A stretch of 64,000 bases of DNA, taken from positions 1 through 64,000 of the forward strand of contig CACYNE010000002.1 of the NCBI GenBank assembly GCA_902775605.1, read 5' to 3'. This document shows positions 9,146 through 16,396 of this stretch, piece by piece. The number at the start of each line of letters is the position of its first letter. The first letter of the stretch is position 1. Source of the stretch: an uncultured Prevotellaceae bacterium (GTDB lineage: Bacteria; Bacteroidota; Bacteroidia; Bacteroidales; Bacteroidaceae). A program made the position numbers and the translations under genes. The notes below the pieces were generated by a model. That model worked only from the letters and a program-made list of their open reading frames with translations, had not been told where the DNA came from and did no database searches.

Positions 9146-9212
9146 GTACCTTCGCGTCACTAAAAATCAGTGGCATAAGCCAACAATAACAATTAAAAAC
9201 ATTAAAACTTTT

Positions 9213-9359
9213 ATGAATAAAAACCTTACGAAAGGGGTCTGTTTGACCCGAGGAAAGGAAACCTTTGCTTGCAGCAGCCAGGGTTTCCGAAGAGAGAACG
9301 CAAACGCGAGTGTTAACAAGAACTGCAAGAAAGGAGGGATGGCACTATGGCGAAGCTAA
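9213..9359 (+). CDS. possible 48-residue leader peptide ORF
   Basis: An ATG-initiated ORF (MNKNLTKG...) that ends 13 bases inside the next gene, overlapping its start at 9347 in a different frame. The arrangement could couple translation of the downstream gene. The peptide is basic, with three cysteines, and resembles nothing I know. Its length and the ribosome binding site for the downstream gene inside it (AGGAGGG at about 9331) leave open that this is only an untranslated leader. Confidence 0.25.
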   Translation: MNKNLTKGVCLTRGKETFACSSQGFRRENANASVNKNCKKGGMALWRS

Positions 9360-10456
9360 GTCAACTCCTGATGTTGGAGAGTATGCTGAATACGTATGAC
9401 AACATGAACATCAAAGATGCCTGGATTATCGAGAAACAGGGAGAAAATGTTGAAGAAATGGTGGATGTCATCATCGCGAAACTGAACAGGCTGCTAGACA
9501 GCAAGACGCGACTGAGTTGCAGAAACGTGCTGGTGGCCAACTTCGAGACCATGAAAGAAACGAAGTACTGGGTTAAGAGTAAATTGTTTGCAGACCTACC
9601 TAAAGACTTAAGCAAGGTGCTGAGGGATAAGATAGACCAGATGGTGGACTTGTTGAGAGCTTTGATAGTGAAGATCATCGATGTGGAGGCAGACTTCGCT
9701 GACAGATTCTTTGATAAACTGAAAAAACTATACCTAAAGAAGAAAAAACGTATTACTGACTATGAAGTATGGAAAGCAGATCAATCACATCTGACAATTG
9801 AACGAATAACAGGATTCCAGGCTGAAATAACAACCAGAATGCTGATTATGGGTATCTTGAAGTACGACGATGATCCAGATGAAGAGGAAGTGGATGGGGT
9901 TGATTTGGAGAGACTGAGAAAGAAACTGAAAAAGAATAGACCATTGCCTGAAAACTTTGATAAGGAGTGCGCCAAACTGCGTCGCTACTCGCATTGGGAG
10001 GGCAACATGTTTATGATTGATTATCAGGATTTGCGGAAATACTTATTCTGCGCGTTCGGCAAACTGACTTGCGATCAGCACATTGAGATGTATGAATATG
10101 ATATCCAGATGAAGCAGATCCATGAGGATATCAAGCGATTGAAAGAGGAGGGGATGAGCGCAGAGGAAATTCAGAATGTGGATGAGAAGAATGAGGAAGA
10201 AATCGTATTAAGTCCAGACGAAGAGGCTCTCTTGACGAAACTATCGCCAATATTTTACGGGAGTGTGGATAATGCGAAGTTATTTATAAGCAGCATTCAG
10301 GGCATGAAGGGAAAACAGATTACTGATATGGTGAATCAGCTGATAGCAGAAAAGAAACTGTCGAAGTTGTCATGCCACAGGGGACTCTATACGGTGCTCC
10401 ACGATGCCGGTATCTATGACAAATCGGAATCGAACTGGAACATGCAGGTGAAGTGA
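9347..10456 (+). CDS. hypothetical accessory protein, highly charged and helical
   Basis: A 369-residue protein starting MAKLSQLLML behind a good ribosome binding site (GAAAGGAGGG, nine bases before the ATG). It is rich in Lys and Glu, probably mostly helical, with coiled-coil-like stretches at about 230-285. There is no signal peptide or membrane segment. The tail (QITDMVNQLIAEKKLSKLS, then LYTVLHDAGIYDKSESNW) resembles ends of small phage- or plasmid-type proteins of Bacteroidetes, but I do not recognise the family. It is the first gene of the accessory island. Function unknown; a DNA or mobile-element role is only suggested by context. Confidence 0.65.
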   Translation: MAKLSQLLMLESMLNTYDNMNIKDAWIIEKQGENVEEMVDVIIAKLNRLLDSKTRLSCRNVLVANFETMKETKYWVKSKLFADLPKDLSKVLRDKIDQMVDLLRALIVKIIDVEADFADRFFDKLKKLYLKKKKRITDYEVWKADQSHLTIERITGFQAEITTRMLIMGILKYDDDPDEEEVDGVDLERLRKKLKKNRPLPENFDKECAKLRRYSHWEGNMFMIDYQDLRKYLFCAFGKLTCDQHIEMYEYDIQMKQIHEDIKRLKEEGMSAEEIQNVDEKNEEEIVLSPDEEALLTKLSPIFYGSVDNAKLFISSIQGMKGKQITDMVNQLIAEKKLSKLSCHRGLYTVLHDAGIYDKSESNWNMQVK

Positions 10457-10510
10457 TTTGGGGATAACCAATGATAGAAGAATCGATGCTTATCGGTTCA
10501 TTTTTTATGC

Positions 10511-10534
10511 CTCGACTTGTACAAGTCGAGGCTT
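10511..10534 (+). terminator. perfect 24-bp palindrome, possible terminator
   Basis: A fully self-complementary 24-base palindrome centred on the TACA at about 10520-10523 (arms GCCTCGACTTGT / ACAAGTCGAGGC, about 10509-10532), followed directly by five T. It can act as a terminator for the gene ending at 10456. It also contains the ACTTGTACAAGT dyad shared with the array downstream. Confidence 0.6.
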
Positions 10535-10586
10535 TTTACTTGTATTCACTTGTAATTACTTGTATTCACTTGTACAAGTACTTGCA
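10515..10586 (+). repeat. ACTTGTA iteron-like array
   Basis: ACTTGTA occurs at 10515, 10538, 10548, 10558 and 10568, with ACTTGCA at 10580. Four copies are spaced exactly 10 bases, that is one helical turn, and two copies (10515, 10568) extend to the 12-bp dyad ACTTGTACAAGT. The array ends about 38 bases before a promoter-like -7 box, the usual place for operator sites. Confidence 0.8.
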
Positions 10587-10597
10587 TTGTTTCTGGA

Positions 10598-10631
10598 AAT
10601 TGGGTGGGTTTCTTTATCTATTATATCTTTG
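10598..10631 (+). promoter_or_regulatory. Bacteroidetes-type promoter
   Basis: TATCTTTG at 10624-10631 matches the -7 TAnnTTTG box, with a TTGGGTGG element about 25 bases upstream. It would drive the small gene at 10668 and probably the following genes. Confidence 0.6.
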
Positions 10632-10667
10632 CACCGTCAACAGGAAACAACAATCTGATTGACGGTG

Positions 10668-10889
10668 ATGTTTGACATGTTTTTCATTTACGACTTACAG
10701 ACGCATACGCGCTACGCACCTACACGCAGGTGCACACTTGGATATGCTAAGACTCGAAGTCACTTCCGATACGACAAAAGGGGCGATCTCGTTGAGACGC
10801 GCTTCCCCGTTTGGACCGAGAAGGGACAAGAGTATATCAAGGAAATGATTAAAGGAAAAGATAGGAAAAATTTAAACAGTAAAAATTAA
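10668..10889 (+). CDS. small KilAC-like protein
   Basis: About 73 residues from the ATG at 10668 (MFDMFFIYD); a TTG at 10659 is in frame. The C-terminal part (GYAKTRSHFRYDKRGDLVE, then FPVWTEKGQEYIKEMI) resembles the end of phage KilAC antirepressor domains, where a basic segment leads to a TxKGxxYI motif. The resemblance is by eye and the domain would be cut short. It lies directly downstream of the ACTTGTA array and its promoter and could be the regulator that binds there, which is inference. Stop is six bases before the next gene. Confidence 0.45.
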   Translation: MFDMFFIYDLQTHTRYAPTRRCTLGYAKTRSHFRYDKRGDLVETRFPVWTEKGQEYIKEMIKGKDRKNLNSKN

Positions 10890-10895
10890 AAAGGT

Positions 10896-11207
10896 ATGAA
10901 AAAGAATCAAAAGAAATCGAATTTGGGTAAGCTCGTGCTGACGTGTGAGAACCTTCAAGACCTGCATCGACAATTGCAGGATGACACAGAGTTGCTGGGA
11001 AAGATGATTTCAGGGCTGATAGACCAGCATTGCAACTGGCGTAGCCCCTATGACCAGGAGGTGCTGACAAATGTCATGACCACTATCCTGGCTTGTGTCA
11101 CGGAACTGGCTGAACGCGATGGCGTCAACTATCGTGATATCGTCGTAGGGAAATATGATGCGTGGTTGGAACTTTACAGAAGAAAGAATAAGGAAAAGAA
11201 TAAATAA
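10896..11207 (+). CDS. hypothetical accessory protein
   Basis: A 103-residue basic protein starting at the ATG at 10896, six bases after the previous stop and behind AAAAAGG. It is mostly helical by composition, with a lysine-rich start and end and no signal peptide or membrane segment. I recognise no domain. The close packing with the genes before and after indicates one transcript for the island segment 10.6-14.7 kb. Confidence 0.5.
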   Translation: MKKNQKKSNLGKLVLTCENLQDLHRQLQDDTELLGKMISGLIDQHCNWRSPYDQEVLTNVMTTILACVTELAERDGVNYRDIVVGKYDAWLELYRRKNKEKNK

Positions 11208-11237
11208 AAGGTAAAACAAAAGAAAAAATTAAAAATT

Positions 11238-11531
11238 ATGGAAGCAACAGTAAGAATTTTGAATCAGAGTCCATTGATGACTCGCCAGTACATGGACAAG
11301 AAAACGGGTGAACAGAAGGTCATCAATTCTGTAACCCTGAAGTTAACGGATGGATTGAATACCTTCCTGGGTGAGATTACGGGAGAAAGGGCTGTCAATT
11401 GCCCGAAGTTCGACCCGCAGTATGTCTATAAGGTGCAATGCTCAATGGTGGTGCGTGAGTGGAACTCGCAGCAGACGGGCGAGGCGATGCAGGCCACAAC
11501 AATATACGTCGACAAAATTAATGTAATGTAA
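11238..11531 (+). CDS. small hypothetical protein, possibly OB-fold-like
   Basis: A 97-residue protein with alternating beta-type segments (ATVRILNQSPLMTRQYMDKK, VINSVTLKLTDGLNTFLGEI, YVYKVQCSMVVREW). The pattern and size would fit a small OB-fold protein such as a truncated single-strand DNA-binding protein, consistent with the primase-helicase-like gene downstream. No aromatic or conserved SSB signature is clear, so this is a guess. An inverted-repeat element follows directly. Confidence 0.45.
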   Translation: MEATVRILNQSPLMTRQYMDKKTGEQKVINSVTLKLTDGLNTFLGEITGERAVNCPKFDPQYVYKVQCSMVVREWNSQQTGEAMQATTIYVDKINVM

Positions 11532-11538
11532 TTAAGGT

Positions 11539-11625
11539 CAAGAATTGGAGAATTAGAGAATTCTATTTTAGACCACGGATTTTTCGGATTTAACGGATAA
11601 GAATTCTCGAATTCTCAAATTCTTG
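11539..11625. repeat. 87-bp intergenic inverted-repeat element
   Basis: Arms of 26 bases at 11539-11564 and 11600-11625 are reverse complements with two mismatches; each arm is itself made of GAATT-type repeats. The centre carries CACGGATTTTTCGGATTTAA, a sequence type that I associate with short dispersed intergenic repeats in Bacteroidetes. It may form a strong hairpin in the transcript. Confidence 0.8.
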
Positions 11626-11641
11626 ATAAAAAGAAGAATTG

Positions 11642-12199
11642 ATGACATTAGAGTATTTAGAAGTTATGGAAGAAGTAGTAAAGGTTAAGGGTGAAGGGTT
11701 AATGGTTAACGATGACCCTGCACAGAAAGGTTCTTCAAGGAGAAAACTTGCCAAGTCGTTTAAGTCGAACACCAGAATCTATGATGACGGTTCGATAGAA
11801 GTTGACCCTCAGGCTCAAGGTGAGCCTAGTCAGAAGGAGGTCAAAAAGGTGGGGAAATCAAAGAGGTATATCACCTCAGGCAAGAACCCGCTGACGTGTA
11901 TCGAGTTGAAGTGTCCTGAGGATGTGCCTGACAAGGCAGCCTATTTCCACAAGGAGCTGGCGAAGCTGACGAAGGACATGGAGATTGAGGAACCGGAAAT
12001 GCCGAAAGGCGAGTATCTGGTGAACAAAGACAGCCTGAAGGTGTGTCTTGTTCAAGGTGAGCACCCCCAGCTGATGGCCTGGCTCACATTCGAGGTTGAA
12101 GGAGTACTGGACGTAAGGAAGCAGCTATACCAACTTACAAGTGAGATTGACAAATGTTTTGTTATCAACGAAGCTTCGGTTTACCCACAGAAACAGTAA
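11642..12199 (+). CDS. hypothetical accessory protein upstream of the DUF3987 gene
   Basis: About 185 residues from the ATG at 11642. A low-complexity charged N-terminal half (to about 80) is followed by a more ordered part (TCIELKCPEDVPDKAAYFHK, then LMAWLTFEVEGVLDVRKQL). No known domain is seen. Its last 46 bases overlap the start of the next gene in another frame, so the two are probably co-translated. The N-terminal segment VKVKGEGLMVNDDPAQKGSS is encoded by repeat-like DNA (AAGGGTGAAGGGTTAATGG), so part of it may derive from a repeat insertion. Confidence 0.5.
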   Translation: MTLEYLEVMEEVVKVKGEGLMVNDDPAQKGSSRRKLAKSFKSNTRIYDDGSIEVDPQAQGEPSQKEVKKVGKSKRYITSGKNPLTCIELKCPEDVPDKAAYFHKELAKLTKDMEIEEPEMPKGEYLVNKDSLKVCLVQGEHPQLMAWLTFEVEGVLDVRKQLYQLTSEIDKCFVINEASVYPQKQ

Positions 12200-14685
12200 A
12201 TTTGGAACAGTTTCGGGCGCTTATCAAGGCGCCTGAAACTTTCAAGAAAGTGAAAGAGGCCCGCGAGGCATTGGAAAATGGCGACAAGAACGCCTATGAC
12301 AGCAAGAAGAAGTCGCTGCCCTTTGTGATTTTCGTTGCCACGTATGATGAATCGGACAAGACGTTCGAGAATAAGCAGACTGGCGAGAAAACCACCCGCA
12401 GGGGCAAGTGGAGGAATCAGAAGTACTGCAAATTGAATGGCTTGTGCGTCATCGATTTTGACCATGTAGACAACCTCACCCCCGACCCCTCTCCCACGGG
12501 CGAGGGGAGTAAAAAGACTGTGAGGGAAATATGGGAGGAAGCCTATGCAAAGTTGTCGGATGAGGATAAAGCCCGCATATTGTTTGTGTATGTAACGCCC
12601 TCTGGACATGGATTGAAGGTGGTCTTTATGGCAGATGCTAATATTGGCAACCTGATAGACAACCAGATTGTGTTTTCCCTGAAACTGGGACTGGATCCCG
12701 ATGAGGCCTGCAAAGATGCCTCTAGAGGGGCGTTCCTGACTACGAATGAAGATGTGATTTATCTGGATGAACGCATCATCGACTACGAGAATCCAGAGTT
12801 CGGAGCGAAGTACAATGAACTGTACCACGAAGGAAAGTCGCAGGCAACTCTGAATATAAAAGATCTCACGGAAAAAGGTAAGGGTCCCACAGAAAGCACA
12901 GAAAGCACAGAAATGCTGGAGCAAAATGCTCCAGTAGGAAGCTACAACGACGTACCTTACAGCAAGATTATCGAGGCCTGGCTGGATGGTGTGAATCTGG
13001 ATAAGAACCGCCACAACACCTTGACGGAGTTGGCAAGTCACCTGCGCTATCTGATTGGTAAGAACCCGAAGAAGATTACAGAGGTGGTGATGCAGCTGCC
13101 CTGGGTGCAGGACCTCGCAGCGGAAGGTGAGGATGTGGCAGGAACGGTTAGTTCGGTGATGGGCTGGAGGTACAACGAGAGGATGCCAGTTAAGCTTCGT
13201 GAAGCACTTCAACAGGCGGGAGCCTTGGAGAAAAGTACACAAAAGGAAGGTTTAGCTCGACGGCCCGAAGGGGAAAGTCAACCGTCCCTTTCGTGTACTT
13301 CGAGTCCTGGAGAGAGCGACATCTACGACGCGTTGCCTTTGGAAAAGTGGGCTGAGGAGTTGCAGGAAATGGCGCAGCATTACCCTTGCATGAAGGAGTT
13401 GTTCGTGAATGTGCATCCGTATAAGTTGCCTGCGGTGTGGTTCTCAAGTGCTGCCCTGTTTGGTACGCTGATGACTCGCGCATGGTACCACTTCTGGTAT
13501 GAACCTGAATTGGTGCGAAGACTGAACTACAGCATCTTTATCATTGGTGACCCAGGTGCTGGTAAGAACGTGATAGAAAAATTCTACAAGAAGATTGCAG
13601 ACCCGATGATTCAGGCTGATGGCTGTCTGATAGACGCGGTAAATCGTTACAAGGAAGGTCGTACGGAGCGTACTACCAGTACCAAAGCCCAGAAGGGTGA
13701 AGCGTTGAAGCGCCCTGTAGTAGGTATCCGAGTGCATCCAGCACGCACGGCAACTGGCGAGTTTATCCGCCACATGAATGCCGCCATCGAAACGGTGGAG
13801 GGTAAGCCCTTGAACCTGCACATGTTCTCGTTTGACGCGGAGCTGGATAACGTGACGAAGCAGAACAAGGGTGGCGACTGGAAAGACCGAGAAATCCTTG
13901 AGTTGAAAGCTTTTCATAACGAGGAAGATGGCCAGATGTATGCCAACCAAGAAAGCGTCACGGGTATGTTCAACGTCTATTGGAACTTCATCTACACCGG
14001 TACGCCCTACGCCCTGCATCGCAAGGTAAACCAGCGAAACTTTGGTACTGGTATGAGCACCCGACTGGCGGTGATACCGCTGCCTGATAAAGGTTTGGCG
14101 AAACGTCACCAGGAGGTGGATCCCGATGCCAACGAGACGCTGAAGACGTGGGCTTACCGCCTGGACCGAGTGGCAGGAGAAATCCCCGTAGAGGCGTTGA
14201 ACGACGAGACCTTCGACTGGCAGTCATGCCACATGGAGATTGCGGAGTTCAACCATGACAAGGCAGACAGAACCCTCCTAAAGCGCATACCATATTATGG
14301 TATTGGCATTAGCCTCCCGTTCATCCTGATGCGCCATTGGGATGAGTGGCAGGAGCAGCGCACCCTGACGATGGACGACACCGACAAGCGCCTCTGCCGA
14401 CTGGCAATGGAGATCCAGTACCGCTGTCAGCAGTTCTTCTTTGGCGAAATGGCCTACAACTACTTTGCCGACCAAAACAAGGAGTTTGTGGTCAGAAGGC
14501 GCAGCAACCGCTATGGCGAGTGCTTCCGTAAGTTACCTGATGAATTCAAGATGCCGCAGTTCATAGATTGCTTTGGATGCTCTCAGCCTACGGCGTGGCG
14601 CAGCGTAACTCGATTCCTGCAGGACGGCGTTATCGAGCGCATAGCCCACGGCACGTACAGGAAAGTCCTTCAGGAACTACCATGA
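12154..14685 (+). CDS. BT4734/VirE-N plus DUF3987 primase-helicase-like protein
   Basis: An 843-residue protein. The N-terminal region (about 1-220; GLCVIDFDHVDN, then YVTPSGHGLKVVF and ASRGAFLTTN) matches the BT4734/VirE N-terminal, primase-like family of Bacteroidetes elements. The C-terminal half is DUF3987-like with a P-loop-type motif GDPGAGKN at about 464-471. Such proteins sit in genomic islands and phage-like elements and may handle replication; a direct role is not known. Three low-complexity inserts break the sequence in frame: at 12474-12516, 12885-12932 and 13228-13305. The ATG at 12154 lies within the previous gene; the next methionines are too far in. Confidence 0.75.
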   Translation: MFCYQRSFGLPTETVNLEQFRALIKAPETFKKVKEAREALENGDKNAYDSKKKSLPFVIFVATYDESDKTFENKQTGEKTTRRGKWRNQKYCKLNGLCVIDFDHVDNLTPDPSPTGEGSKKTVREIWEEAYAKLSDEDKARILFVYVTPSGHGLKVVFMADANIGNLIDNQIVFSLKLGLDPDEACKDASRGAFLTTNEDVIYLDERIIDYENPEFGAKYNELYHEGKSQATLNIKDLTEKGKGPTESTESTEMLEQNAPVGSYNDVPYSKIIEAWLDGVNLDKNRHNTLTELASHLRYLIGKNPKKITEVVMQLPWVQDLAAEGEDVAGTVSSVMGWRYNERMPVKLREALQQAGALEKSTQKEGLARRPEGESQPSLSCTSSPGESDIYDALPLEKWAEELQEMAQHYPCMKELFVNVHPYKLPAVWFSSAALFGTLMTRAWYHFWYEPELVRRLNYSIFIIGDPGAGKNVIEKFYKKIADPMIQADGCLIDAVNRYKEGRTERTTSTKAQKGEALKRPVVGIRVHPARTATGEFIRHMNAAIETVEGKPLNLHMFSFDAELDNVTKQNKGGDWKDREILELKAFHNEEDGQMYANQESVTGMFNVYWNFIYTGTPYALHRKVNQRNFGTGMSTRLAVIPLPDKGLAKRHQEVDPDANETLKTWAYRLDRVAGEIPVEALNDETFDWQSCHMEIAEFNHDKADRTLLKRIPYYGIGISLPFILMRHWDEWQEQRTLTMDDTDKRLCRLAMEIQYRCQQFFFGEMAYNYFADQNKEFVVRRRSNRYGECFRKLPDEFKMPQFIDCFGCSQPTAWRSVTRFLQDGVIERIAHGTYRKVLQELP
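12474..12516. repeat. palindromic dispersed repeat inserted in frame
   Basis: A CCCCTCTCCC...GGGCGAGGGG palindrome encoding NLTPDPSPTGEG. This peptide/DNA pattern is a recurrent dispersed repeat in many bacterial genomes, normally intergenic. Here it interrupts the BT4734-like domain right after the conserved IDFDHVD without breaking the frame. Confidence 0.8.
12885..12932. repeat. CACAGAAAG short tandem repeat plus hairpin in frame
   Basis: Three units of CACAGAAAG-type sequence encode TESTESTE, followed by the hairpin CTGGAGC / GCTCCAG (about 12914-12932). It lies in the linker between the N-terminal and DUF3987 parts of the protein. Confidence 0.7.
13233..13300. repeat. inverted repeat inserted in frame
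   Basis: 14-base arms at 13233-13246 and 13287-13300 are reverse complements with one mismatch, framing an inner stem (GACGG / CCGTC). It encodes the low-complexity stretch around residues 360-385 of the DUF3987 protein. Confidence 0.75.
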
Positions 14686-14762
14686 AGTATGGACTTTGTC
14701 GGCGAAACATTCAAACATTCAAACATTCAACTAGGACATTTAGGTTTTTAAAAATAAAAGTT

Positions 14763-15185
14763 ATGTTACCAAGAGGAATTAGAAATCATAATCCGCTGAA
14801 TATCCGTAAGAGTAAGGACCAGTGGAAAGGAATGACAGAGGTGCAGACAGACCGTGCCTTTGTACAGTTTAAATCGTTGGAGTGGGGGTGGCGCGCAGCG
14901 TTCTATCTGCTCACCCGCACCTACTATCACAAGTACAGATTGTACACGATTAGGGCAATTGTATCTCGTTGGGCACCCCCCAACGAGAACAATACCAAGA
15001 CGTATATCGCCAACGTCTGTCGCCTCACCGGCATCGACCCCGATGAGCCCCTGGGCATCCCATCGGACAAACCAAGCCGCTGGATGGCGGTTGGCGTGGC
15101 AATGGCTATTCAGGAAAACGGCACTACCAGCATCGACTGGTTCGCTATGCTAAAGGGATGGGAGATGGCAAGGTCAGAAGTATGA
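14763..15185 (+). CDS. P5-like structural/lysozyme-type protein
   Basis: A 140-residue protein from the ATG at 14763 (MLPRGIRNHNPLNIRKS). The start RGIRNxNPxNIR, then KGMTEVQTDRAFVQFKSLEW and later TKTYIANVCRLTG, match the family annotated in Bacteroidetes as structural protein P5, named for a phage PM2 protein, with a lysozyme-like fold. It probably acts on peptidoglycan during entry or assembly of a mobile element; this is inference. A longer reading frame from 14568 overlaps the upstream gene and carries unrelated sequence, so I reject that start. A GC-rich terminator follows at 15226. Confidence 0.7.
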   Translation: MLPRGIRNHNPLNIRKSKDQWKGMTEVQTDRAFVQFKSLEWGWRAAFYLLTRTYYHKYRLYTIRAIVSRWAPPNENNTKTYIANVCRLTGIDPDEPLGIPSDKPSRWMAVGVAMAIQENGTTSIDWFAMLKGWEMARSEV

Positions 15186-15225
15186 TGTAAGATGTTTGAG
15201 GGTTAATGCCCTGACTACATGATTA

Positions 15226-15268
15226 GCCGCCGATACTCTGTTTTCTGCAGGGTGTCGGCGGCAATTTT
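15226..15268 (+). terminator. rho-independent terminator
   Basis: GCCGCCGA at 15226-15233 pairs with TCGGCGGC at 15255-15262, followed by AATTTTG. It ends the island transcript and lies where the convergent acetyltransferase gene also stops. Confidence 0.75.
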
Positions 15269-15281
15269 GTTTTCAGATGAG

Positions 15282-15310
15282 TGCGCCATATGGAATCGAA
15301 GTCAATCATA
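15282..15310 (-). repeat. 29-bp direct repeat, copy 1
   Basis: The 29 bases here are identical to 21006-21034 in the same orientation. On the minus strand they encode MIDFDSIWR, starting at an ATG (15309) that overlaps the stop of the acetyltransferase gene. After the repeat this copy loses the gene (a stop follows soon), so it is an N-terminal gene fragment. Confidence 0.9.
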
Positions 15311-15860
15311 TATTCTTTATAACCTTGCAGGGATTACCCACCGCGACAGTGTTTGACGGGATGTCCTTTACCACAACTGAGCCGGCACCGATGGTAACAT
15401 TATCGCCAATAGTCACTCCTGGCAGAATAGTAACACTACCACCAAGCCAAACATTGTTGCCGATTGTGACGGGCTTGGCCCATTCCTGACGGCTATTACG
15501 TTCAACGGGATCGGTACTATGGCAGGCTGTGTAGATGCTGACGTTAGGACCGATGAAGCAATCGTCGCCAATGGTGACGCAGGCTTCGTCGAGAACCGTG
15601 AAGTTAAAGTTGGCAAAAAACCGTTTGCCGATGCTAATTTGCTTGCCATAGTCGCAGCGGAACGGCTGGTTGATGAGAAACTCGTCATCTGCCACATAAC
15701 CAAGCAAGCCTTTCAGGATTTCCTTCATCCGCAGGGTTTCCGATGGATGCAGGGAGTTGTATTCGTAGAGCATCTCTCTTGTTACCATCAACACTTCTAA
15801 CAGTTCAGGGTCAACGGCAGAATAAACCTCGCCTGCCAGCATTTTCTCTTTCTCAGTCAT
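15306..15860 (-). CDS. sugar O-acetyltransferase (maltose/galactoside acetyltransferase type)
   Basis: A 184-residue left-handed beta-helix acetyltransferase of the LacA/Maa type that transfers acetyl from acetyl-CoA to a sugar hydroxyl. N-terminal Mac domain (MTEKEKMLAGEVYSAVDPEL), then hexapeptide repeats with the catalytic histidine in YTACHSTDP at about 113 and VTIGNNVWLGGSVTILPGV. Length is normal. It follows the flavin-oxidase-like gene on the minus strand by ten bases, so the two are probably one operon. The stop codon (TGA) overlaps the ATG of a truncated gene within the 29-bp repeat. Confidence 0.92.
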   Translation of the reverse strand: MTEKEKMLAGEVYSAVDPELLEVLMVTREMLYEYNSLHPSETLRMKEILKGLLGYVADDEFLINQPFRCDYGKQISIGKRFFANFNFTVLDEACVTIGDDCFIGPNVSIYTACHSTDPVERNSRQEWAKPVTIGNNVWLGGSVTILPGVTIGDNVTIGAGSVVVKDIPSNTVAVGNPCKVIKNI

Positions 15861-15870
15861 TTCTATCGTA

Positions 15871-16359
15871 TTATCTTTGCCTTACCAGTTCTATTGCCTC
15901 CTTGCCCGTCAGATGCTCAATGTCGAAACGAATCATCAGCATACGGGAAAGGCCGCTTTCTATTTCTTTTTGCAGGCTTTCATCATTGTTCGGATTGTAG
16001 CGGTTGCCCAGCATACGCGCCATTGCCAACTTCTCCGTTTCATCCTCGATGATATGGATTCTGCCGAAAGCTATCACGCTACGGAAGAAGGTCGTGTATT
16101 TCTCTGGCTGAACATCATCCTTGTCGATGACACAGAACGAAGCCTTGTCGCAGTTCCTGATGGCATCAACTTTGTGACCAGCCAAAGCGCTGTGGAAATA
16201 CAACTTTCGCTCATGATAGACATAACTGATAGGAACGGCATACGGATAATCATTATCACCCAGCAGTGCCAATGTACCAGCTGTTGCCTTCTGTAAGATG
16301 CCAATACTCTCCTCGTCTGAGAGCTGTTGGCGCTTACGTCTCATTGCTCTAAATTCCAT
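15871..16359 (-). CDS. pyridoxamine 5'-phosphate oxidase family (NimA-like) flavoprotein
   Basis: About 162 residues from the ATG at 16359 (MEFRAMRRKRQQL). The split-barrel flavin-binding pattern is clear: GTLALLGDNDYPYAVPISYV, then KLYFHSALAGHKVDAIRN and ASFCVIDKD, typical of small FMN-binding oxidoreductases of the NimA/PNPOx-like group. The substrate is unknown; it need not be a pyridoxamine oxidase. An upstream in-frame ATG at 16422 gives a non-conserved extension and I do not use it. Downstream, ten bases separate it from the acetyltransferase. Confidence 0.85.
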   Translation of the reverse strand: MEFRAMRRKRQQLSDEESIGILQKATAGTLALLGDNDYPYAVPISYVYHERKLYFHSALAGHKVDAIRNCDKASFCVIDKDDVQPEKYTTFFRSVIAFGRIHIIEDETEKLAMARMLGNRYNPNNDESLQKEIESGLSRMLMIRFDIEHLTGKEAIELVRQR

Positions 16360-16396
16360 GTTATTTCTATTTGTTGTACCATATTCAAAAATTAAG

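Noticed and set aside
9132-9359. 75-codon frame starting at 9132
   Set aside because: Its start lies inside the terminator stem of the HigA-like gene; only the shorter 9213 start could be real.
10458-10662. Two overlapping short plus-strand frames after the 9347 gene
   Set aside because: They read through the terminator-like palindrome and the ACTTGTA array; no start signal or plausible protein.
12181-13242. Long minus-strand frame of 353 codons opposite the DUF3987 gene
   Set aside because: It overlaps a well supported gene, has Leu/His/Gln/Cys-rich composition typical of antisense reading, and lacks a ribosome binding site.
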